From Clostridia bacterium (lineage in GTDB: Bacteria > Bacillota > Clostridia > TANB77 > CAG-508): 34,716 bases of DNA. The stretch is taken from positions 1 to 34,716 of the forward strand of contig CAADYJ010000007.1 in assembly GCA_900753245.1 (NCBI GenBank), in the 5' to 3' direction. The notes under the pieces were generated by a model. It had not been told where the DNA came from. It saw only the letters and a program-made list of their open reading frames with translations, and did not search any database. Within the stretch, counting starts at the first letter, position 1, and the number at the start of each line of letters is the position of its first letter. Both the position numbers and the translations under genes were made by a program. Shown piece after piece: positions 25,055 through 32,576 of this stretch.

Positions 25055-26602
25055 TGAAAAATATTATCATAGCTGAATATGTGATAAATTTATTAATTTT
25101 ATTATTTTATTACATGCATATGTTCCAATTAAATTCATATTTTTATAAGAAACAAATACATTGGATGAAAAATAATTATATAAAAATTATAAAACAAATA
25201 TTAGAAATAACATTACCAACATTAATATTAATTTTTAATAATAACGTAGTTTATATACTATCAGTCTTACTATTAGCTGTTTTAATTTTTTATAATTTTC
25301 CAAAAAAGAAAGCAAAAATAAGTCTTAAACTAACAAATAGAGTAAAAAGAATGTTTGTGACAGAAATATTATTAATACTAATATTTCTAATATTAAATAT
25401 CAATCAAAATGTAATTCTAATAAAATTGTATATATTGACGATTATATCTCCTATTATAGTGTTAATAGCAAATTTTATAAATTCGCCAATAGAATATTTA
25501 GGAAAGAAGTATTATATAAATCAAGCTAAAAAGATAATAAGAGATATGCCAAATTTAATAGTAATAGGAGTTACAGGAAGTTATGGAAAAACAAGTGTTA
25601 AAAACTTTTTAACGAAGATATTATCTTCAAAATATGAAGTGTTAACAACACCAAAAAACTATAATACAACTATGGGGGTAGTAAGGACTATAAGGCAAAA
25701 CTTAAAACCTATTCATCAAGTTTTTATATGCGAGATGGGAGCAACAAATATTGGAGATATAAAAGAAATATGTGATATAGTAAAACCTAAAATTGGAATT
25801 ATAACTGCAATAGGACCACAACACCTAGAAAGTTTTAAAACAATTGATAACATAATAAAGACAAAATTAGAATTAGCAAATAGCGTTGCAGAAAATGGAG
25901 GAGTAACATTTTTAAATTATAGTAATGAATATCTTGAAAAAGAACAAATAAAAGGAAAACTTGTAACATATGGTATTAATAATGAAAAGCTAGATTATAA
26001 CAGTTATAATTTAAAATCATCCTCAAAGGGAATATCTTTTACAACACTATACAAAAAAACAAAAGAAGAAATAAACTTTAAAACAAAACTTATAGGAAAA
26101 CATAATGTTATAAATATAACAGCAGCAATAAGTGTGGCAGACTATTTAGAAGTTCCTTTAAATAAAATGATACGTGCTGTACGAGAAATTGAAAGTGTAG
26201 AACATAGACTTAAACCAATTTTAAATGGAAAAATGACTATAATAGATGATTCATATAATTCAAATCCTATAAGTTTTAAATCAGCATTAGACACATTATT
26301 AGAATTTGAAGGAAATAAAATAGTAGTAACACCCCGGATTGATAGAATTGGGTAAGAATGAGGAAAAATATAATTTTGAATTAGGCAAATATATGACTAA
26401 TATTTGTGATTATATATTTTTAGTAAATAGTAAATCAGCACAATATATTTTAAATGGAATTAATTTTAAAAAATTTGATAAAGATAAAATATTTAACGTG
26501 AAAACTCCTCAAGAAGCAATTTCAATTATTTCAAAAATAAATATAAATGATAAAAAAGTAGTCTTATTGGAAAATGACTTACCAGATAATTATAATATAT
26601 AG
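25054..26602 (+). CDS. murF: Membrane-anchored Mur ligase (MurF-like), frame continued through CGGA at 26335
   Basis: A MurF-like enzyme adds a dipeptide to UDP-MurNAc-peptide. Standard translation ends at 26355, right after an in-frame CGG at 26335-26337, and the rest lies in another frame to 26602. Passing one C gives VVTP-G-LIELGKNEEKYNF and a 515-aa protein. Order: four or so transmembrane segments (residues 5-140), the ATP site GVTGSYGKTS (172-181), EMGATNIGDI, the middle-domain block IIDDSYNSNP, then the C-terminal domain with TPGLIELG and CDYIFLVNS. The TPG-ELG block is typical of such Mur ligases. AAGGAGG precedes the ATG, and the start overlaps the hydrolase stop by 1 nt. With ddl next to it the gene would make and attach D-Ala-D-Ala. 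A dead copy would be surprising unless another murF exists elsewhere. Confidence 0.82.
26335..26338 (+). other. CGGA recoding site in the Mur ligase gene
   Basis: The zero frame is ACA CCC CGG ATT. Passing a C gives ACA CCC GGA TTG and glycine at residue 428. A run of four C residues also permits a classical +1 slip on CCC, or a homopolymer sequencing error, so this site taken alone is the least decisive of the seven. Confidence 0.55.
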
Positions 26603-26618
26603 AAAGGATTTGATAATT

Positions 26619-27827
26619 ATGAAAATAAAAATAGGTGTATTTTTTGGAGGAAGAAGTGTAGAACATGAAGTATCTATAATAACTGCAATTCAAGCCATTG
26701 AAAACATGGATAAAAATAAATATGATGTTATTCCTATATACATAGCTAAAGATAATAAAATGTATTGTGGTAAATTTATAGGAGACATTACTAAATATAA
26801 AGATATTGAAAAATTGCTTAATGATAGTATACAAGTTACATTAGCACAAAAAGACGATAAAGCAGTATTGTTAAAATGTGATAAAAAAATATTGGAAAAT
26901 AGTATATATGATTATATTGATATTGCATTTCCAATTGTTCATGGAACTAATGTAGAAGATGGTACATTACAAGGATATTTAAAAATGTTTAATATACCAT
27001 ATGTAGGAAGTGATGTTATTTCTTCTGCATGTGGAATGGATAAATATGTTTGCAAATGTTTATTAAAAGAAAACAATATTCCAGTTTTAGATTGTAAATT
27101 ATTTACTTTAAAAGATTATAATGAAAATTTAGAAAATATAATAGGAGAAGTAGAAGAAAGCTTTGAATATCCAGTAATAGTAAAACCAGTTAATTTAGGC
27201 TCTAGTGTAGGAATACAAATAGCAAAAAATAAAGAAGAATTGAATGAAGCTATAGAAGAAGCTTTTAATTATTCAAAGAAAATACTTATTGAAAAGGTAA
27301 TAAAAAATTTAAAAGAAGTTAACTGTTCAGTAATAGGAGATTATGAACATGCACAATCATCGGAATGTGAAGAACCAGTAAAAAATGATGAAATATTAAG
27401 TTTTAATGATAAATATATATCTGGTGGCAAAAAAATTGGAGGTAATAAATCAATGAATGCAGGAGTATTAAAATTGCCAGCAGATATTACTGAAGAGGAG
27501 AAAAAAACTATACAAGAATTAGCTTTAAAAACGTTTAAAATATTGGGATGCTCAGGAGTTATTCGTATAGATTTTATGATAGATGAAGATACTAAAACAA
27601 TATATGTAAATGAAGTAAATACAATACCAGGGTCGTTATCTTTCCATTTATGGAGAGAAACTAAATTAGAATATCCAAAATTAATTGATAAACTAATTGA
27701 ATTAAGTTTAAAAAGAGACAGAGAAGAAAAGAATATAACTTACTCTTTTGATAGTAATATTTTATCAGGATATTCCCTAAATGGATTAAAAAGTAAACCC
27801 CAAAAGGTCCAGGTTATTTTGGGGTAG
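26619..27827 (+). CDS. ddl: D-alanine--D-alanine (or D-Ala-D-X) ligase
   Basis: 402 aa, ATP-grasp ligase that makes the terminal dipeptide of peptidoglycan precursors. Seen: FFGGRSVEHEVSIIT at the N-terminus, VKPVNLGSSVGIQIA, RIDFMIDED and NEVNTIPGSLSFHLW. I chose ATG at 26619, with GAAAGGA about 10 nt upstream; the frame is open to 26574. Where Ddl has a tyrosine in the omega loop (DYEAKY), this protein has ILSFNDKY, a phenylalanine position also seen in some D-Ala-D-Ser ligases. The last 12 residues (KSKPQKVQVILG end) are encoded by the palindrome arm at 27792-27825, which also supplies the stop codon, so the C-terminus is probably extended. Confidence 0.9.
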   Translation: MKIKIGVFFGGRSVEHEVSIITAIQAIENMDKNKYDVIPIYIAKDNKMYCGKFIGDITKYKDIEKLLNDSIQVTLAQKDDKAVLLKCDKKILENSIYDYIDIAFPIVHGTNVEDGTLQGYLKMFNIPYVGSDVISSACGMDKYVCKCLLKENNIPVLDCKLFTLKDYNENLENIIGEVEESFEYPVIVKPVNLGSSVGIQIAKNKEELNEAIEEAFNYSKKILIEKVIKNLKEVNCSVIGDYEHAQSSECEEPVKNDEILSFNDKYISGGKKIGGNKSMNAGVLKLPADITEEEKKTIQELALKTFKILGCSGVIRIDFMIDEDTKTIYVNEVNTIPGSLSFHLWRETKLEYPKLIDKLIELSLKRDREEKNITYSFDSNILSGYSLNGLKSKPQKVQVILG

Positions 27828-27902
27828 CAACAGAGAGTAAGAAAATTAATATGTGAAAAAATATAATAACCCCAAAATAACCTGGACCTTTTGGGGTTTA
27901 CT
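27792..27902. repeat. Double-arm GGTCCAGG palindrome between ddl and cotJC
   Basis: Perfect 34-nt inverted arms at 27792-27825 and 27869-27902, with 43 nt between. Each arm starts ACCCC-like and ends GGGGT, so each also folds alone. A single arm occurs after spoIIP at 14704-14736. It lies between convergent genes and overlaps the ddl stop codon. Confidence 0.8.
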
Positions 27903-27918
27903 CGATTTTTGATAGAAA

Positions 27919-28530
27919 TTAGTTATTATCGCACATTTTCTTAGTACAATTAGCCATATAAAATTTCTTTTCAGCAAGTTTATCTTGAACTCCACGTAAA
28001 GCTTCACCAAATCTTTGGAAGTGGTTAACTTCTCTTTGACGTAAGAAACGAAGAGGGTCAATAACATCTGGGTCATCCTTACAAAGGTCAATTAATTTTT
28101 CATAAGTTGCTCTTGCTTTTTGTTCTGCAGCTAAATCTTCTTGAAGGTTAGCAATAGCATCACCTTTACAAGCAATATAGCTTGCTGTCCAAGGTGTACC
28201 TGCAGCAGATTGAGGATATACATCTACTCCATGATCTGTATAATATGCACCAAGACCAGCTTTTTCCAATTCTTCTGGACAAACGCCATCAGTTAATTGG
28301 TGTACTATAGTTCCAACCATTTCTAAGTGAGCTAATTCTTCTGTACCTATATCATTTAAGATTGCTTTTGCATTTTGATCTGGCATGCCAAATCTTTGAG
28401 ATAAATAACGAAGAGAAGCAGCAAGCTCTCCATCAGGTCCACCATATTGAGAAATTATATATTTAGCAAGTCTAGGATTTGGACATTTTATATTTATTGG
28501 ATATTGTAATACCTTATTATAAGTCCACAT
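27919..28530 (-). CDS. cotJC: Spore coat protein CotJC (manganese catalase family)
   Basis: 203 aa from the ATG at 28530, which overlaps the cotJB stop by 1 nt and has AAGGGGG upstream. It resembles manganese catalases: EELAHLEMVGTIVHQL supplies a glutamate and histidine of the dimetal site, and REVNHFQRFGEAL the second pair. The block YPINIKCPNPRLAKYI near the N-terminus is typical of CotJC. It is a component of the spore coat with possible peroxide-removing activity. Confidence 0.95.
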   Translation of the reverse strand: MWTYNKVLQYPINIKCPNPRLAKYIISQYGGPDGELAASLRYLSQRFGMPDQNAKAILNDIGTEELAHLEMVGTIVHQLTDGVCPEELEKAGLGAYYTDHGVDVYPQSAAGTPWTASYIACKGDAIANLQEDLAAEQKARATYEKLIDLCKDDPDVIDPLRFLRQREVNHFQRFGEALRGVQDKLAEKKFYMANCTKKMCDNN

Positions 28531-28901
28531 TAAAAATTCCCCCTTTCCCAAGGCCATGGTTCTTCAAGCCATCTCCATTTATTACATGGAAAATAAATAT
28601 TAAGAGGGCCATAAACCTTTTGATACATATCTTTTAGTTCACGAAGTTTAGTGCAATATTCTCTATGAAGACAAAGAGCTTTTTTATCATCTACGTGAGT
28701 ATCTAAATATTGAGCAAGTTCAACACATGCAAAATCTAAGCAACGAATTTTTTGAAGCATTTCCTCTCTAGTTTCTTGTTTTTCTTCGTAATCTTCTTCA
28801 GGTTTAATATTAGTAAATTCAAATGAATATACAGGAATTCTTGAAGTAGGACATGTTTGAGAACATCCACAACCACAGTTTATATCTTCTTTTTCTAACA
28901 T
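28530..28901 (-). CDS. cotJB: Spore coat protein CotJB
   Basis: 123 aa. The cysteine-rich head (CGCGCSQTC) is longer than usual. The conserved part has MLQKIRCLDFACVELAQYLDTH, KLRELKDMYQKVYGPL and the end EEPWPWE, the CotJB signature. It overlaps cotJA by 7 nt and cotJC by 1 nt, so the three are one operon made late in the mother cell. Confidence 0.93.
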   Translation of the reverse strand: MLEKEDINCGCGCSQTCPTSRIPVYSFEFTNIKPEEDYEEKQETREEMLQKIRCLDFACVELAQYLDTHVDDKKALCLHREYCTKLRELKDMYQKVYGPLNIYFPCNKWRWLEEPWPWERGNF

Positions 28902-29248
28902 TTATTACACCCCTCTCCAATAGTATTCATAGCTTTTATAAAAGCATTTTCCTCGACTGATTGACCAGGTACATATGGACTAACAAGTTCTGGAAAAATA
29001 GTTCCCATTTTTAAACCAACGCATGGAACAAAAGTCTTATCCATTGTTTGAATAGGAACATAACTTTGAGCAAGTAAAGGGTTTTGAGGAAAAACAGATT
29101 CGCCTTGTTCAAAACCACAATCACAAGAATCACTGTCTTTTTGAGTATAGTAATCAGCAGTAACTCCGTAATTATTACAAGCAGTTTCTATTACATCGTT
29201 ATCATAATTTTTTTGTTGACAACAATTTCTATATCTACAACGATACAT
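28895..29248 (-). CDS. cotJA: Spore coat-associated protein CotJA
   Basis: 117 aa, longer than many CotJA proteins because of a Cys- and Asn-rich N-terminal half. The conserved half reads NPLLAQSYVPIQTMDKTFVP and GTIFPELVSPYVPGQ, typical for CotJA. AAGGAGG precedes the ATG. First gene of the cotJ operon. Confidence 0.9.
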   Translation of the reverse strand: MYRCRYRNCCQQKNYDNDVIETACNNYGVTADYYTQKDSDSCDCGFEQGESVFPQNPLLAQSYVPIQTMDKTFVPCVGLKMGTIFPELVSPYVPGQSVEENAFIKAMNTIGEGCNKC

Positions 29249-29279
29249 TTAAGTAACCTCCTTCATAATTAATATAGTA

Positions 29280-29307
29280 TATAATATGTAAATGAAGAAA
29301 CAAATGT
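29280..29307 (-). promoter_or_regulatory. Possible mother-cell sigma promoter of the cotJ operon
   Basis: On the minus strand an AC dinucleotide is followed after about 17 nt by CATATTATA, matching the sigma-K form CATANNNTA. cotJ genes are controlled by mother-cell sigma factors in Bacillus. The motif is short, so chance is possible. Confidence 0.35.
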
Positions 29308-29360
29308 GATAAAAAGTAGAATTATGTCGAAAATTATGTAAATAAATTAAGTTATAAGTA

Positions 29361-29389
29361 TGGACTTTTTAGAATAAATATTATATAAT
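29361..29389 (+). promoter_or_regulatory. Promoter of the RelA/SpoT-like gene
   Basis: TGGACT (29361-29366), a 17-nt spacer and TATAAT (29384-29389). Divergent from cotJ. Confidence 0.5.
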
Positions 29390-29426
29390 AGAGATTGGCT
29401 AAAAATAAGGAGAGTGAAAAAATAAA

Positions 29427-30704
29427 ATGTTAACCAATATAAGAGATAGCTATAAAGTAACAAAGTCGACAACTCAGCAATCTTATGAATATCAATTAGG
29501 TTTGATGCATAATGAAGAATATAAAAAAAGAGTAGAAAACACTTTTTTACAAATAGTTAACTTGTTTAAAAACAAATATCCTCAAGTAAAAATAGAACCG
29601 CCTAGAGGAAGAGAAAAATCAGAGAAAAGTTTAAAAGAAAAAATAGATAAATTAGAGATAGAAAGATTATGCAAATTATATGCTATTGAAGGAATATCGG
29701 GTGAAGAAAAGAAAAGATTGTATAATTTAGTCATAAATAAAATAGAGAGAGAATCTCAAGCAAAGAACGAAAAAGTTGAAAATGAAATATATAATATATT
29801 TATAGGAAATATAAAAGACTTTAAACAAATAGAAGAGCTAATACAATTAAAAGAAATAAGCGATAATATGAAAACGGCATGTTTAAGAGTGGCAAAGATA
29901 AACTTAGAAAGACAAGGAAAAGAAAAAATAGCATATAAAATAGAAGAATGTTATGGAGAAGAAATAGCTAAAAAAACCAAAAGACCAGAAAGAAACTTGT
30001 TACATTGGGAATGTATAAACCAAATGGAAAGCTCAGAAGAAGAAAGAAAAAAGTTACATAAACCAATGGAATATTTAAAAGCAAAAGATTTAAGAGCGTT
30101 TAAAATAGTAATTGCTAACGTTCCAGACGAAATACAAGTAGAAAGTCAAAGACTAAAGCAACTAGTAGAGAAAAGAAAACAATCAAAAGATGATAAAGAA
30201 AGAAAAAAATATGATGATTTATGTTGTATACAATTAGAAAAAGATTTTGCTAACTATTTAATGAAAAATAAAAAATTATTAGAAAAAATGAATATTAGAA
30301 TTTTACCAGCAGGATATAAACAAAAAACAAAAAGAAATGGATATATAGCAGACCATTTAAAGTTTTGCTATATAGATCATCCAGAATATACATTTGAACT
30401 TCAACTAAGATCTATATATAGGGAGGAATTGTCAAGAGCAAATGGACCAGCAGCACATGATAAAAGGTCTGGCAAAAAAAGAATATTTCCAAATACAGAG
30501 AATAAAGAAGTATTTATGAAACAATTAAAATATATGACACCTAAATATACAATATTAAAAAATGATAGTAAAGGAAAATATAAAATAGAAAGATGTAGTT
30601 TATTAGAAAACATGTTAGAATATTATTTAGGGTACATAGACCTAAAATCAGATGAATATAAAAAAGCAATACAATATTTAACGGAATATGAAAAAGAAAA
30701 ATAG
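29427..30704 (+). CDS. RelA/SpoT-like nucleotidyltransferase domain protein, divergent
   Basis: 425 aa, highly charged. The first 200 residues look helical with no recognised domain. The C-terminal part resembles a diverged (p)ppGpp synthetase fold: KDLRAFKIVI near residue 217 at the place of the DxxGxR strand, KTKRNGYIADHLKF near 305 at the place of the KxNGYxSxH block, and FELQLRS near 327 at the place of the E-Q-RT block. The E, Q and R are present, but the canonical histidine and threonine contexts differ, so activity is uncertain. It lacks HD, TGS and ACT domains. Alternatives are an alarmone-like toxin or a tRNA-modifying toxSAS relative. AAGGAG precedes the ATG. Confidence 0.55.
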   Translation: MLTNIRDSYKVTKSTTQQSYEYQLGLMHNEEYKKRVENTFLQIVNLFKNKYPQVKIEPPRGREKSEKSLKEKIDKLEIERLCKLYAIEGISGEEKKRLYNLVINKIERESQAKNEKVENEIYNIFIGNIKDFKQIEELIQLKEISDNMKTACLRVAKINLERQGKEKIAYKIEECYGEEIAKKTKRPERNLLHWECINQMESSEEERKKLHKPMEYLKAKDLRAFKIVIANVPDEIQVESQRLKQLVEKRKQSKDDKERKKYDDLCCIQLEKDFANYLMKNKKLLEKMNIRILPAGYKQKTKRNGYIADHLKFCYIDHPEYTFELQLRSIYREELSRANGPAAHDKRSGKKRIFPNTENKEVFMKQLKYMTPKYTILKNDSKGKYKIERCSLLENMLEYYLGYIDLKSDEYKKAIQYLTEYEKEK

Positions 30705-30726
30705 ACAATAAAATGTCTATTTTTTT
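30697..30726. terminator. Bidirectional terminator
   Basis: AAAAATAGACA (30697-30707) and TGTCTATTTTT (30714-30724) form an 11-bp stem with T runs on both strands. It overlaps the last codons of both convergent genes. Confidence 0.75.
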
Positions 30727-31453
30727 AATATAATTTAATAATAGAATGAAGAATTTTTTCATCTTCACTTTTAATTACAATATAATGACAGTCATCAGCA
30801 TTTGAGTAAAAGCATTTTAGATTATCACCTAAAAAAGAACCAAATTTATACATGATTTCTACATTATTAAAAGTATTATTTTCATATACTTCTTTTGGTA
30901 GGCATTCATAAGCTAAATCTAAATAATATAAATTGTGCATATGGTTATTAATATCAATATCTCGTCTACTAACAGTATAGTTATAAACAAGAGAAGAATT
31001 TTCTGGCTCTCTTAATCTCTTAAAATCAAAGTTATCACCAAATACACATTTGCTATCTGAAACATACTTGTTAAGAATATCTTCATTCAATTTCATAAGT
31101 CCATTTTCTAAATGAATTAAAGTCCATTTAGAAGAGCCAACTACACATAATTCGTTATCTGCGTTATAAATTTCATAATCACGAAAACAAGAAGCTCTTT
31201 TAATTCCTCTTGACCATGTTCTAACTTTAAACATTCTACCATCATATTTTATTCTTTTAATAACTTTAAACTTCCAATTAAGTAAAACCCAACTTAACTT
31301 TGTTTTTTCTATATCTTTTAAACCAAATCCAGCCATATCTGACTGACATCCACCAATATCTTCAAAAAAAGCTAAAATAGCTTTATTTGTTATATCAGTA
31401 TTTTTATCTATATCTCTAATAGTTAAATAAAAATCTTTTTCAAAAAATGCCAT
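30725..31453 (-). CDS. Acyl-ACP thioesterase
   Basis: 242 aa, double hot-dog fold, releases fatty acids from acyl carrier protein. Seen: FYLTIRDIDKNTDITNKAIL at the start, LSWVLLNWKFKVIKR, and the block RRDIDINNHMHNLYYLDLAY near residue 155 that holds the catalytic Asn and His. Length is normal for the bacterial family. AAGGAG precedes the ATG on the minus strand. No fatty-acid genes are adjacent. Confidence 0.85.
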   Translation of the reverse strand: MAFFEKDFYLTIRDIDKNTDITNKAILAFFEDIGGCQSDMAGFGLKDIEKTKLSWVLLNWKFKVIKRIKYDGRMFKVRTWSRGIKRASCFRDYEIYNADNELCVVGSSKWTLIHLENGLMKLNEDILNKYVSDSKCVFGDNFDFKRLREPENSSLVYNYTVSRRDIDINNHMHNLYYLDLAYECLPKEVYENNTFNNVEIMYKFGSFLGDNLKCFYSNADDCHYIVIKSEDEKILHSIIKLY

Positions 31454-31576
31454 AAAAAAATCACTCCTTAAAACTTTAACAATTATAACATAAAAATAAT
31501 AAAAAACTACAAAAAAATAAAAAAATATGTTAAAATATCCAATAATAAAAAAGAAAAAGTATTAAGAGAGGTAAAA

Positions 31577-32467
31577 ATGTTAGAGCAATTAATAGAATGT
31601 AATGTATGCCCACATAAATGTAAAGTAAATAGGTTAGAAGGAAAATCAGGAAGATGTAAATGTAATGACAAAATAAAAATTGCATTAGTATCAACACATA
31701 TGTACGAAGAACCATGTATAAGTGGAATGAATGGTTCTGGAACAATATTTTTTTCTAATTGTAATTTGTCATGCAAATTTTGCCAAAATTATGAAATAAG
31801 CCAGTTAGGAAAAGGACATGAAATCACAATAGAAGAGCTTGCAAGTATTATGATAAAACAGCAAGAAGCGGGAGTTCATAACATAAACTTGGTAACACCA
31901 ACTATGTATGTATACCAAATAATAGAAGCGATTAAAATTGCAAGAAAAAATGGATTAAATATTCCTATAATATATAATTCAAATGGGTATGAAAATGTAG
32001 AAACAATAAAAGCTTTAAAAGGCTATATAGATGTATATTTACCTGACTTAAAATATTATTCAAATGAAATAGCTGTAAAATATTCAAAAGCACCAAATTA
32101 TTTTGAAATTGCAAGTAAAGCAATATTAGAAATGATAAACCAAGTAGGAGAGCCAATATTTGATGAAGATGGAATGATAAAAAAAGGGGTAATGATAAGA
32201 CATTTAGTGCTTCCAAACCATATTCAAAATAGCAAAAATGTTCTAAAATGGATAAAAGAAAACATTCCAGAAGAAATATATATAGATGTAATGGCACAAT
32301 ATTTTCCTACATACAAAGCAAAAGAAGATGAATTGATAAACAGAAAATTAACTAAAAGAGAATATAAAGAAATAGAAAATTATTTTTACTTGTTAGATTT
32401 CAAAAATGGTTATATGCAAGAACTTGGAGAACATGAAGAAGAATATGTGCCAAAATGGGAGAAATAA
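31577..32467 (+). CDS. Radical SAM protein, PflA-like
   Basis: 296 aa. The [4Fe-4S]-binding CX3CX2C motif is C62-C66-C69 in CNLSCKFC. An N-terminal cysteine group (C8, C11, C15, C27, C29) resembles the CPHKC head of the group of radical SAM proteins related to pyruvate formate-lyase activase. GMNGSGTIFFSNCN and IIYNSNGYE fit this group. No glycyl-radical enzyme is adjacent, so the target is unknown. GAGAGG stands before the ATG. Confidence 0.88.
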   Translation: MLEQLIECNVCPHKCKVNRLEGKSGRCKCNDKIKIALVSTHMYEEPCISGMNGSGTIFFSNCNLSCKFCQNYEISQLGKGHEITIEELASIMIKQQEAGVHNINLVTPTMYVYQIIEAIKIARKNGLNIPIIYNSNGYENVETIKALKGYIDVYLPDLKYYSNEIAVKYSKAPNYFEIASKAILEMINQVGEPIFDEDGMIKKGVMIRHLVLPNHIQNSKNVLKWIKENIPEEIYIDVMAQYFPTYKAKEDELINRKLTKREYKEIENYFYLLDFKNGYMQELGEHEEEYVPKWEK

Positions 32468-32576
32468 AGAATAAAAACAAAAAAAGTATTGAAAAATTTA
32501 CATAATGATGATATACTACTTTCATAATTTTTGGTAACTTTAAACAATATAATTATATTGAAAAGGAGAGAAAAGT

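Noticed and set aside
26332..26338. Simple homopolymer sequencing error in CCCC
   Set aside because: Possible for this one site, but it does not explain the other six sites, where C is not in a run of C.
27846..28091. Minus-strand frame sharing the KPQKVQVILG end with ddl
   Set aside because: It is only the reverse arm of the palindrome running into an antisense frame of cotJC.
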